A DNA stretch of 64,000 nucleotides from contig DATHBB010000171.1 in NCBI GenBank assembly GCA_035296385.1, positions 1-64,000 of the forward strand, written 5' to 3'. How positions within the stretch are numbered: position 1 is the stretch's first letter; each line of letters opens with the position of its first letter. The position numbers were made by a program, and so were the translations under genes. Below the pieces are notes generated by a model. The model ran no database searches and was not told the DNA's origin. It saw only the letters and a list, made by a program, of their open reading frames with translations. The stretch is from JAIVJZ01 sp035296385 (GTDB lineage Bacteria; Acidobacteriota; Blastocatellia; Pyrinomonadales; Pyrinomonadaceae). Below, one piece after another: positions 1 to 11,011 of the stretch.

Positions 1-2740
1 CGGCGCGCGTCTGCCGCACGAGTTCTTCCCACTTCATCCCCTTCGCCCAGCGCATCACGGCGGCGGCGGCCGAGAAATTCATCTCGGGCGCGGGGTCTAA
101 TCCCTGCCGCCATTCCACGCTCGCCACCTCGTAAGCGATGCGTTCAAACTCGGTGAGGGTGGAGACGAGCGCGTCGTCGAGTTGCAACTCGCCGTAGTCG
201 CGTTCGGCGTCGGCGGCGAGCGCGGCCATCAAACCGGCGGCGCGCGCCGCGTCGAGCGACGCGAAGAGGTTTCGCTCAATCGCCTCGCCGACGAGCAACG
301 GGCGGTCGAGCCTCAAGTCCGCGAGCCAGCGGCCGCGCTCCGTGACGCGCTCGGCGTCGAAATCTAGATAGCCGAAATGTTCGAGCACGCGCGCGCGCCG
401 CTCGAACGGCTGCCACACCTCCGCGCGCAAAACTTCGATGCGCCGCTCCGCGCGCTCGGCTGCCTCCGCGTCCGGGAGCGCGGCCCACAAAGCCTCCTCG
501 CGCGCGCGCCGCGCCTCCGTGTCGGCCACCTCGCCGCCCGCCGCCCCGGCCGGAGATGCGGTCAGACCTTCCATCAGATCGTTGATCACTGCGACGGCCT
601 CGTCCGCCCCGGCGCGCGCGTCGCGCAGGCGCGGCTCCTGCATGAGCCTCGCGCGTCCCGCGTGTACTTCGGCGAAGGCCGCGTCTCGCGCGCTCTCCGT
701 CAACGGGTAAACTTCCTCGTAGACGCGGCCGACGCGCGTGAGATCGAGCGATGCGCGCCGCCCGTCTTCACGCACGCCGACGAAACTCCCTTCGCGCCGC
801 TCCGTCACGAAGACCAGACGACGACTGCTGCGCCCGATGCCGACGACGCGACCGGGCACGACCGCCTCCACGAGCCAGTGCAAAAAAACTTCCGTCCGCG
901 TCTGCGGCGCGCCGCCGAGCAACTTGTCGCGCGCGCTCGCCAGCCGTTCCAGGCCGCGCGCCGCGTCGGTCGAAAACTCGCTGTAGCCCGCGTCCCTCAA
1001 CTTCCGCTCGATGCGCCGCTCGGCCTCCGTGCGTTCCTGCTCCATGCGCGCGACGCGTTTCACCGTCTCGCGGTGCGCGAAACTGCGCGCGGCGATCTCG
1101 CGCACCTGCGCGAAGTTGCCGTAGGCGTCGAGCAAATTGAGGAGCGTCGTGTAAGTCGCGCGAAACTGGCTTTCGAGCGGGTCGGGCGATGCGCCGAGCA
1201 GCGCGGCCATCTTCTGCGGGTCTTGATGCGTGCCCGGCGCGGCGACGATGAAGCCGACGCGGTCGCGCCCGCGCCTGCCCGCGCGCCCCGTCATCTGTTG
1301 AAACTCGGAGGCGGTCAGCGTGCGCCAGCCCTGCCCGCGCCGCACGTCTATGTTGGAGAGGACGACCGTGCGCGCCGGGAAGTCAACACCCGCCGCCACG
1401 GTCGCCGTGGCAAAGATGGCGTCGAGCAGTCCCGCGCTCATCAGTTTTTCGATCAGCAGTTTCCAGGCGGGCAGATGCCCCGCGTGATGCGAAGCGACGC
1501 CGCCGCGCAGCACCGTGTCCCAGTGGCGATGCTTGCGTATCTCGGCGTGCTCGGCCGTGAAGTCGCGCATGATGGCGCGTCGGGCGTCGCGCCGCGCCGC
1601 ATCCGTGTCGCGGCGGCCTAACGCGGCTTCGGCGGCGGCCTCGTCGCAGCGTCGGCGCGTCGGCAAAAAGACGATTGACGGCAACAGATCGTAGGAGGCG
1701 AGCGCGGACAAAAGCGACGCGGGCGGCATCTCCGGCATGTGCATCCGCGCCCCGCGCGGCGGCTCACGACGCGCGCCTCCGCGATACGACGAAGACGAGC
1801 GCGGCGCGCCGGAGCGTTCGAGGAAACTCGCGATCTCGTGGTTGAAGTGACCCGCTTCGTCGAAGAGCGGGGCGAGTTGGCCGTCGGGGTAGAGGAAGGC
1901 CGCGCGCAGCGGCACGGGGCGCGCGCCCGGACGCGTGACGACGCCGCAATGCACGCCCCGCACCTCGGCCACCCACGAGGCGAACTCCTCGGCCTTTCCC
2001 ACCGTTGCGGAGAGCAGCAGCAGGCGCACGCGCGGCGGCGTCAGGATGATGGCCTCTTCCCAGACGTGGCCGCGATCCTCGTCGGCGAGATAGTGCGCCT
2101 CGTCCATGATCACGAGGTCTGTGCCGAGTTCGCGCCCTTCGCGCAGCGCGTCGAAGAGTTGGTTGCGGTAAACCTCGGTCGTGCCGACGATGAGCGGCGC
2201 GTCGGCGCGCTCTTTGCGGTCGCCCGTCAGGATGCCCACCTTGTCCGCGCCGAACGCTTCGGCGAACTCCTGATACTTCGAGTTGGTCAGAGCCTTCAGC
2301 GGACTCGTGTACCAGGCGCGTTTGCCCTCCGCGAGCAGCCGCCTGATTTCCTCGCGCGCGATCCAGGTCTTGCCGCTGCCGGTGGGCGCGGTGACGAGCA
2401 CGTCTTCGTGTTCGAGCGCGGCAAAGGCTTCGAGTTGAAACGGGTCGGGCTTGAACTCCGTGCGCGCGGGCGTGCCGATGCCTTCGAGCAGGCGTCGGAC
2501 GGGGCGCGAACGCGCGGACTTCGCCGCCGCGCGCACTGTCTCTTCCGTATGCGCCGCGCCCGCTCCTCCTGCGCCGGTCGAACGGCGCAACGCTCCGGCG
2601 TCGTCGCGGCCGCGCGGCCGGCCGTCGCCTTCGCGGCGCGGGTGTCCGTCGCGGCTGCCTGCGCCGCGGCGTTTTCCGCCCGCGTTGCCGCGCCGCCCGC
2701 CGCCGCCCCCGCGCGCCCCTCCGTCTCTCGTCCGTGGCAT
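1..2740 (-). CDS. Ski2-like DEAD/DEAH-box RNA helicase (partial, C-terminus off window)
   Basis: ATP-dependent superfamily 2 helicase, probably acting on RNA. The reverse strand is open from ATG at 2740 to the window edge (913 codons). The first ~80 residues are a Gly/Arg-rich basic tail. Walker A TAPTGSGKT lies near residues 117-125, DEAH at about 213-216, and motif VI QMTGRAGRRGRD near 480. The last visible residues (VMRWAKGMKWEELV) resemble the DSHCT helical domain that ends Ski2/Mtr4/HelY proteins, so only a short C-terminal piece should be missing. The start sits just before the Gly/Arg tail and no second start fits better. Family assignment is firm; the cellular role (RNA turnover or rRNA maturation) is inferred from the family. 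Confidence 0.88.
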   Translation of the reverse strand, partial: MPRTRDGGARGGGGGRRGNAGGKRRGAGSRDGHPRREGDGRPRGRDDAGALRRSTGAGGAGAAHTEETVRAAAKSARSRPVRRLLEGIGTPARTEFKPDPFQLEAFAALEHEDVLVTAPTGSGKTWIAREEIRRLLAEGKRAWYTSPLKALTNSKYQEFAEAFGADKVGILTGDRKERADAPLIVGTTEVYRNQLFDALREGRELGTDLVIMDEAHYLADEDRGHVWEEAIILTPPRVRLLLLSATVGKAEEFASWVAEVRGVHCGVVTRPGARPVPLRAAFLYPDGQLAPLFDEAGHFNHEIASFLERSGAPRSSSSYRGGARREPPRGARMHMPEMPPASLLSALASYDLLPSIVFLPTRRRCDEAAAEAALGRRDTDAARRDARRAIMRDFTAEHAEIRKHRHWDTVLRGGVASHHAGHLPAWKLLIEKLMSAGLLDAIFATATVAAGVDFPARTVVLSNIDVRRGQGWRTLTASEFQQMTGRAGRRGRDRVGFIVAAPGTHQDPQKMAALLGASPDPLESQFRATYTTLLNLLDAYGNFAQVREIAARSFAHRETVKRVARMEQERTEAERRIERKLRDAGYSEFSTDAARGLERLASARDKLLGGAPQTRTEVFLHWLVEAVVPGRVVGIGRSSRRLVFVTERREGSFVGVREDGRRASLDLTRVGRVYEEVYPLTESARDAAFAEVHAGRARLMQEPRLRDARAGADEAVAVINDLMEGLTASPAGAAGGEVADTEARRAREEALWAALPDAEAAERAERRIEVLRAEVWQPFERRARVLEHFGYLDFDAERVTERGRWLADLRLDRPLLVGEAIERNLFASLDAARAAGLMAALAADAERDYGELQLDDALVSTLTEFERIAYEVASVEWRQGLDPAPEMNFSAAAAVMRWAKGMKWEELVRQTRA

Positions 2741-2930
2741 GATTCGGGATTGTACCGCACGCCTTTGTGAAATGGTTGCGGGTGGTGTTAAGTTTTTATG
2801 CCCCCGAAATTTGTAAAGTTTGTGCGCCCTGAAAAGTTCGCAACGTTCGAGGCGGCAAAAGCGTCTAATAAACCGCAGGCTTTCGCGCGTTGACGATAAG
2901 AACCCGTGCGCGCCGCGCCTGTTTAAAACT

Positions 2931-4031
2931 ATGGCTCAGATTTTTCACTCCCATGCCAGATTGAATCTGGACACGCGCACGCCGTGGATGCTGCGCACGC
3001 TCGGCGCGTCGCTCGCCGCGCATGCGCTGTTTCTGGCCGCCGTCGTATACGTCCCGGCCGTGCGCGACACCTTTAGCCTCGCCAGCACGCTCTCCGGCCT
3101 GCGTTTCGTCGAGGAAGACTATACGAAGACCGCCGTCGGCCAGCGCGCCGACGTGATGCTCAATTTCGCCGACAACAAACTTTATTACCCGCCGGGTTAT
3201 TTCTCGCAGACCGTGCTGCCCGCGCCCGACGCGCCACAACTCGTCGAAGAGTTCAGGCCGCAGCCCGCGCAGTTGCCGAAGCCCGTCAAAGTAAAACCGA
3301 CGCCGAAGCCGACGCCGGAAGCCTCGCCTTTGCCGGGGAGCGAGGCGGGCGATGAAACAACGGCGAAGAACGAAGGCGATAAGGCAGGCGACCCGGACGC
3401 GTCGCCGACGCCCCCCGTGACGCCGCAGACCGTGGAAGAGGCCGAGCGCATCGCGAAGGAGGCCGGCGCCGAGAAGTTTCCGACGATCAACACGAAGCCC
3501 TTCACCGATCTCTTGAAGCAGGGCAAGGAGATGCGCGACGCGAAAGAGATCGATCTCTCCGGCACTTTGGAGATGGAGGTAGAGGGCGACCGGCAGGAAG
3601 ACGGGCGGCTCTCGAACGTCGTCGTCACGGGCGCGGCGGCCAGCAACCCGAAACTCGTGCAGTTATCTAAAGACTTCATCGCCGCCATCAGCGACAGCAA
3701 AGTGCTGGCCGCCCTCAAGGGCACGCGTCACCTCAAAATGAAGTTGAAACTCGACGACAAAGATGTCTCCGTGCGCGTCCTGACCGAGATGTCGAGCGCG
3801 GACGAAGCCTCGATCATGTCGAACGGCTACAACGGGCTGCTCTGGATCGGCGCGCAGGCTAAAAAGGGCAAAGACGAAGAGGCCATCTTCAAAAGCGTCC
3901 AGATCGCCTCGGAGGCCAGGCAGGTCGTGCTCACCTTCAACATGCCCCGCAAGGCGGCGGGCGATCTGCTCTCCAAATTGATCAAGAAGAACGAAGCCCC
4001 GGCGACGACGGCGACGCCTCCGCCGGGCTAA
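2931..4031 (+). CDS. Membrane-anchored proline-rich protein, paralogue of the next gene
   Basis: Function not recognised. The 366-residue protein has a short cytoplasmic N-terminus and one membrane segment near residues 26-46 (LGASLAAHALFLAAVV). A Pro/Lys/Glu-rich stretch follows near residues 120-170, as in periplasm-spanning linkers of TonB-like proteins. The ~200-residue C-terminal domain begins FPTINTKPFTDLL and aligns along its length with the product of the following gene. ATG at 2931 is preferred over an in-frame start at 2820 because the added residues are basic and unlike a signal. It sits 33 bp from the next conserved frame and is probably co-transcribed with it. A cell-envelope role is inferred from topology only. 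Confidence 0.75.
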   Translation: MAQIFHSHARLNLDTRTPWMLRTLGASLAAHALFLAAVVYVPAVRDTFSLASTLSGLRFVEEDYTKTAVGQRADVMLNFADNKLYYPPGYFSQTVLPAPDAPQLVEEFRPQPAQLPKPVKVKPTPKPTPEASPLPGSEAGDETTAKNEGDKAGDPDASPTPPVTPQTVEEAERIAKEAGAEKFPTINTKPFTDLLKQGKEMRDAKEIDLSGTLEMEVEGDRQEDGRLSNVVVTGAAASNPKLVQLSKDFIAAISDSKVLAALKGTRHLKMKLKLDDKDVSVRVLTEMSSADEASIMSNGYNGLLWIGAQAKKGKDEEAIFKSVQIASEARQVVLTFNMPRKAAGDLLSKLIKKNEAPATTATPPPG

Positions 4032-4082
4032 AGCCTGACGGGGCGGGCGGCGCGCCAACCTCCTGTGTTAAAATTCCGAACG

Positions 4083-4778
4083 ATGAAGGGCAAAGTGCAA
4101 CGCCAGAGATACCAGCGACCCACGGCAGCCGTCAAACGACGGCAGGCGCTTCTCGTGCGCGCCGTCGTCGGCTCGCTCGTGCTCTGCGCCGCGCTCGCGC
4201 CGCCCGCGCCCGCGCAGCAAGGCTCGCCCGCCTACCAGCCGCAGACGCCCGACGCCAAAGAGTTTCGCCCCATTAACGCGCGACCGTTTCGCGACCTGCT
4301 GGCGAAGACCAGAGGCTTGATCGAGGCGGGCGAACTCAACCCGCAAGACGTTTTCGATTTCACGCTCGAAGCCGAACGCAACGCCGACGGCACGCTCGGC
4401 GACATCAAATTCACCGAAGCCGCGGCTGCCAATGGGCGTTGGCGACCTCTGGCGCGAGAGTTCGTCACGGTTTTGAGCGACAGCGGCGCGCTCTCCGCCC
4501 TGACGGATGCAGACCGCGTGACGATCACGCTCAGGTTGGACGAGCGCGCGTCGGCGCGTCTGCACACGGTCGTCAACTCGGCGGAGCAGGCCGCGCAGTT
4601 AGCGCAAAACTACAACGCGCTCGTCGCTCTCGGGCGTCTCAGCCGACGCGGGCACGAGGGCATCGAAATCCTGAACAACATGGCCTTCTCGGCGAACGGC
4701 AAGCAGCTCACCATGCAGCTTGAGATGACGCGCGAGATGATCGGCAACCTGCTCCGCCAGCACACTTCCCTTCCCTGA
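4083..4778 (+). CDS. Exported protein, paralogue of the preceding gene
   Basis: Function not recognised. The 231-residue protein has a basic N-terminus, a hydrophobic signal (VVGSLVLCAALAPPAPAQQ) with a likely Ala-X-Ala cleavage site, and no later membrane segment. The mature part starts FRPINARPFRDLL and matches the C-terminal domain of the upstream protein in motif order: PINxRPFxDLL, an early acidic strand, a central SDS..ALSAL helix, then a NYNALVALG helix. ATG at 4083 is preferred over a GTG at 4065, which would only add six residues. The pair looks like a tandem duplication in which one copy is membrane-tethered and the other fully exported. Confidence 0.72.
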   Translation: MKGKVQRQRYQRPTAAVKRRQALLVRAVVGSLVLCAALAPPAPAQQGSPAYQPQTPDAKEFRPINARPFRDLLAKTRGLIEAGELNPQDVFDFTLEAERNADGTLGDIKFTEAAAANGRWRPLAREFVTVLSDSGALSALTDADRVTITLRLDERASARLHTVVNSAEQAAQLAQNYNALVALGRLSRRGHEGIEILNNMAFSANGKQLTMQLEMTREMIGNLLRQHTSLP

Positions 4779-5023
4779 AACACGCCGGACGACGGGCGCG
4801 CCGCCAGCCGACAAGAGGCAAAAGCGGCTCGCTTGCTCCATTCCACCCGCTCACTTACAATCGCATGTTGCGCTCCGCAGCGCAGATGTGTCCTGTGCGG
4901 CCTCTCGAATCGCGCCGCGTGTTTCTCAAGAGAGCGGTTAGCTATTAGCTATTAGCTGTTAGCTTTTTGTTTGAGCTGACAGCTAATAGCCAACAGCTAA
5001 TAGCTGAAAAGGCTTTTAAGACC
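4779..5023. other. Spacer and secA leader holding repeat LIR-1
   Basis: No gene is visible in these 245 bp. The second half is the LIR-1 inverted repeat (4937-5005), which ends 18 nt before the secA start and so would lie in the secA 5' leader if transcription starts upstream of it. No clear sigma70 promoter was recognised. Confidence 0.6.
4937..5005. repeat. LIR-1: inverted repeat of AGCTATT/AGCTGTT heptads
   Basis: Left arm 4937-4964 and right arm 4974-5005 are reverse complements. Each is built from 7-nt words: AGCTATT, AGCTGTT, GGCTATT. The right arm has exactly one extra 7-nt unit relative to the left, consistent with unit-wise gain or loss. The element lies 18 nt upstream of secA. Confidence 0.88.
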
Positions 5024-7795
<2,772 letters not shown>

Positions 7796-7833
7796 ATCCG
7801 GGGCGCGCTCTCCGATACAGAGGTGTTTTAGTG

Positions 7834-8928
7834 ATGCTTCTTCCTCGCCGGTCGTCAACACTCCTGAAACTCTTCTTCGTCTGCGCGTGCCTGTTGGGGA
7901 CAGGCACGCGCGCGCAGGAGGAGACGGTGGGACCAACCGCCGCTGCCGCAGGCGTCGTGCATGCCGACACGGTGCGCGCCATCGAACTCTACAAACAGGG
8001 CAGCCACGCGCAGGCGGCCGACATTTTGCGTCGCGCGGTCAAGCAGCGTAAAACGGACGCGCAGGCGTGGCTCCATCTCGGCATCGCACTCTCTCGCGCG
8101 GGCAAGTCGAAAGACGCGCGCAAGGCGTTCGAGCAAACGCTCAAACTGAGTCCGCACACCCCTCAAGCCCATATCGGCATGGCTTACATCTACATGGACG
8201 AGAACAAGCCGGCCGAAGCCGAACAGCACGCGGTGCGCGCCGTCTCGATTGCTCCGAGGAACGCCGAGGCGCATTACGCGCTCGGGTTAATCGCCCTGCG
8301 GCAAGGCTCCGCCGCAAAAGCGTTGGCCGAAGCCGACACGACCTTGCGGCTCAATCCTGATTTCGTCGGCGCGTTAATTTTGAAAACGGAAGCGACGGTG
8401 GAGGTCTATACCGCCGCCAATGCCCAGAAGGTGGCAAAGTATCGTATGCTGAAGCAGCCCACGCCCCCGCTTACGCCGGAGGAGCGAGCCGAGAGCGGCA
8501 AGATGTTGAGGGAGGCGGCCGAGAGCGTGGAGAAATATCTCAGGCTGTCTCCCGCTTCGCCCGCCGCGGCGCGTCTGCGCGAGCAGGCCGAGGCGCTGCG
8601 CTGGCACGCCGAAGTGTTGGCCGAAAGCGATGCGCCGTTTGCTTACGCCGCCGATGCCGTCACCACGAAAGCGCAAATCGTCTCAAAGCCGGAACCGCTC
8701 TACACGGACGAGGCGCGAAACAACGGCATCTCCGGCACGGTTCGTTTGAGGATGCTGCTCGCTTTTGACGGACGGGTCAGGCATATTTCCGTCCTGCAAG
8801 GTCTGGCAGGCGGGCTGACGGAAATGGCCGTCAATGCGGCGCGCAAGATCAAGTTCACCCCGGCCACTAAGGACGGTCGTCCCGTCTCGCAGTTCGTTAC
8901 CATCGAGTACAACTTCCACATTTTCTGA
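7834..8928 (+). CDS. Exported TPR protein with C-terminal TonB-like domain
   Basis: 364 residues. A signal peptide (LLKLFFVCACLLGTGTRA) is followed by several tetratricopeptide repeats (about residues 45-200; for example the AWLHLGIALSRAGKSKDARKAF pattern), a helical linker, and a C-terminal TonB_C-type fold (about 285-364) with the expected PLYTDEARNNGISGTVRLR and ARKIKFTPATKDGRPV pattern. The domain normally contacts TonB boxes of outer-membrane receptors, but here no N-terminal transmembrane anchor remains after the signal, so a soluble periplasmic role is likelier than classic TonB energy coupling. ATG at 7834 follows a GAGG-like site and starts the signal cleanly. Probably co-transcribed with secA. 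Confidence 0.8.
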   Translation: MLLPRRSSTLLKLFFVCACLLGTGTRAQEETVGPTAAAAGVVHADTVRAIELYKQGSHAQAADILRRAVKQRKTDAQAWLHLGIALSRAGKSKDARKAFEQTLKLSPHTPQAHIGMAYIYMDENKPAEAEQHAVRAVSIAPRNAEAHYALGLIALRQGSAAKALAEADTTLRLNPDFVGALILKTEATVEVYTAANAQKVAKYRMLKQPTPPLTPEERAESGKMLREAAESVEKYLRLSPASPAAARLREQAEALRWHAEVLAESDAPFAYAADAVTTKAQIVSKPEPLYTDEARNNGISGTVRLRMLLAFDGRVRHISVLQGLAGGLTEMAVNAARKIKFTPATKDGRPVSQFVTIEYNFHIF

Positions 8929-8994
8929 GTTGCCGAAACTATAATCAACGTCTCCCCGCGCCTCGGCGCAACTTCCTTTCGGGCATAACTTTTC

Positions 8995-10206
8995 ATGGCC
9001 GCAAACACTACTTCCACCAACCCGGTCGTGCAGGCCATCGCGGCGGGCACGGCTCCGCAGACGGCGCGCTTGATGGCGGCGCGCGGGCTGTTGCCGCTGG
9101 CCGAAGACGAACTGTTGGAAGTGTTGGTGACGCTCAGCGCCGACGAGAACCCGGAGATCGTCGCCGCCGCCGCCGAGACGCTCGACGCGCAACCCGGCGA
9201 GACGCTGCTGACCGTCGCTTCCGCCAGCGGGACTTCGCCCGCCGTGCTCTCTTATCTTGCCAGCCGCACCGGCGCGCCGAAGGAAGTGCATGAGGCCGTC
9301 ACGCTGAATGCCGCCACGCCCGACGAGGCCATCACCCGATTAGCCTCCTCCACCTCGGACGGCTCGCTCCTCGAACTCATCTCCATCAACCAGCAGCGTC
9401 TCATCCGCACGCCCGGCATCATCGAGGCGTTGCTCTCAAACCCCGCGCGCACGAATGACGCGGAGCGGCGCGCGCAGGAAACGAAGCGCGAATTTTTCGA
9501 GAAGGAACGCGGCGCGCAGCAGGTGGCCGACGAGATGCGAGCGCGCGGGATGACGGCCGCCGCCGAGTTCGTCGAGGCGGCCGAGTCCATCGGCACGACT
9601 TCCGGCTTAACCTACGACGACGCGTGGCTGCTCGCGGAACACATCGAAGTCTCCGACGCGGACATTGACGATTCCTGGCTGCCGCTCGAAAGGATGGAGG
9701 AGTTCTTCACCGAGAGCGAGGAGCAGCGCACCGCCAACCTCGAACGCATCATCGCCGAGACACATGCAGAGGGCGGCGAAGTCGAACCCGAACGCATCTC
9801 GCTCATCCGGCGCGTGATGCTGATGAACGTCAAAGATCGCGTCAAACTCGCGATGAAGGGCGACCGCGAGGCGCGCGGCATCCTCATACGCGATTCCAAC
9901 AAGGTGGTCGCCACCGCCGTCATACACAACCCGCGCATGACCGACAAGGAGGTGGAAAGCATCTCCGCCATGCGCACCGTCTCCGACGAAGTGCTGCGCC
10001 TCATCGCACAGAACCGCGCGTGGGCGCGCAACTATCCCGTCATCCACAACCTCGCGCGCAACCCGCGCACGCCCATCGCCACCGCCATCAACGTCCTGCT
10101 GCGGCTCCAAACCAAAGACCTGCAAAACATCTCTCAGAATCGCAACGTCTCCGAGGCCGTCCGCCGCCAGGCCCAACGCCTCGCCCAGACACGCAGCGGA
10201 CGCTAA
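8995..10206 (+). CDS. Alpha-helical repeat (HEAT-like) protein of unknown function
   Basis: No specific family recognised. The 403-residue sequence is soluble and almost wholly helical, with no signal or membrane segment. It shows repeated ~20-25-residue units of the type ExxLxxLxxLSxDENPEIVxAAAETL, IxALLSNPARTN, and RxLIAQNRAWARNYPVIHNLARNPRTPIATAINVLLRL. The Asn-Pro-Arg pairs resemble DUF2336/HEAT-like repeat proteins. A scaffold or protein-binding role is plausible but unproven. It ends just before repeat LIR-2 and faces a convergent gene. Confidence 0.7.
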   Translation: MAANTTSTNPVVQAIAAGTAPQTARLMAARGLLPLAEDELLEVLVTLSADENPEIVAAAAETLDAQPGETLLTVASASGTSPAVLSYLASRTGAPKEVHEAVTLNAATPDEAITRLASSTSDGSLLELISINQQRLIRTPGIIEALLSNPARTNDAERRAQETKREFFEKERGAQQVADEMRARGMTAAAEFVEAAESIGTTSGLTYDDAWLLAEHIEVSDADIDDSWLPLERMEEFFTESEEQRTANLERIIAETHAEGGEVEPERISLIRRVMLMNVKDRVKLAMKGDREARGILIRDSNKVVATAVIHNPRMTDKEVESISAMRTVSDEVLRLIAQNRAWARNYPVIHNLARNPRTPIATAINVLLRLQTKDLQNISQNRNVSEAVRRQAQRLAQTRSGR

Positions 10207-10211
10207 AAAAC

Positions 10212-10297
10212 AGTGACAAGTGACAGGTGACAAGTGACAAGTTAAAGCAAAAGAATTTGTCTTTAACTTGTCACTTGTCACCTGTCACTCGTCACTT
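10212..10297. repeat. LIR-2: inverted repeat of GTGACAA heptads with shared core
   Basis: Arms 10212-10247 and 10261-10297 match over 36 nt with one mismatch. Words are GTGACAA, GTGACAG and GTGACAA, ending in GTTAAAG. The apex reads AAAGCAA-N7-TGTCTTT. The stop codon of the convergent DUF2227 gene (TAA, 10296-10298) overlaps the right arm. Confidence 0.92.
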
Positions 10298-10826
10298 AAA
10301 AGATTTCAGAGCCTTTGCGCAGAACAGACCACGCGACATCGGTGAGCGTGTGGCTGGCCGCGCCCCACCAGAGACCGGCGAGCGCGGCGAGCGCGGCGGC
10401 GCGCCCCGTGCCTTCCAGCCGCACGCCCGCCTCTACGGCGCGCCATGCGCCGAGGAGTTCGCCGAAATCGGGCGGCGCGCCCGCGACGACGAGAGCGCGC
10501 AGGTAGACGGCCGCGATTGTCACCAGCGACAGCATGAAGGCGAAATAGACGACGCGGATAAGCGTGCCGAAGATGATGCCATGCGACCAGCGCGAACGGT
10601 GTCGGAACATCACCTTGTAAGGCCACCAGATGAAACGAAACACGCCCCAGCGCGTGTACTGGCGCGACTGTATATCGAGGTCAGGTCCGAACATCAGCCC
10701 GCCGAACAGCATCGCGCCCGTCGTCACCGACGCCAGCAGCAGACTCCCCGTCACGCCCCACGCGGCGACGAAAGTCGGCGCGGTGAGCAACAGCGTAATC
10801 GCGTCGTGTGTTTTTCCAGAAGGCAT
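10296..10826 (-). CDS. DUF2227-like membrane protein (putative metal-binding)
   Basis: 176 residues beginning MPSGKTHDAITLLLTAP, the characteristic opening of the DUF2227 'metal-binding protein' family. His and Asp pairs recur: THD near residue 7, GPDLDIQSRQYTRWG near 48-62, and HRSRWSHG near 75-82. At least three hydrophobic segments suggest an inner-membrane protein. The family's activity is not established; resemblance to the YdjM/phospholipase-like membrane hydrolases is why metal binding is assumed. Its stop codon overlaps LIR-2 and its start lies 7 bp from LIR-3, so the gene is bracketed by the two repeats with almost no free leader. Confidence 0.8.
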   Translation of the reverse strand: MPSGKTHDAITLLLTAPTFVAAWGVTGSLLLASVTTGAMLFGGLMFGPDLDIQSRQYTRWGVFRFIWWPYKVMFRHRSRWSHGIIFGTLIRVVYFAFMLSLVTIAAVYLRALVVAGAPPDFGELLGAWRAVEAGVRLEGTGRAAALAALAGLWWGAASHTLTDVAWSVLRKGSEIF

Positions 10827-10832
10827 AAGAGC

Positions 10833-10914
10833 AGAGGTTAGAGGTCAGAGGTCAGAGGTCAGTTAAAGCAACTTCTGTCTTTTACTGACCTCTGACCTCT
10901 AACCTCTGACCTCT
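10833..10914. repeat. LIR-3: inverted repeat of GAGGTCA heptads with shared core
   Basis: Arms 10833-10868 and 10881-10914 are built of GAGGTTA and GAGGTCA words, with two substitutions and one 1-nt gap between them. The apex reads AAAGCAA-N4-TGTCTTT, as in LIR-2. It lies between divergent genes (DUF2227 on minus, acyltransferase on plus). Confidence 0.9.
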
Positions 10915-11011
10915 AAGGTATAGCATGTGCGCGCGCGACGACGCAAAAACGGCCGTTTGCCAGTCGCGGCGAGGGCGCGCTACACTGTCGCGCCTCGTCG
11001 GGTGCTGGTTA

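Noticed and set aside
377..2770. Long plus-strand frames over the helicase
   Set aside because: They are shadows of the reverse-strand helicase, whose motifs are unmistakable.
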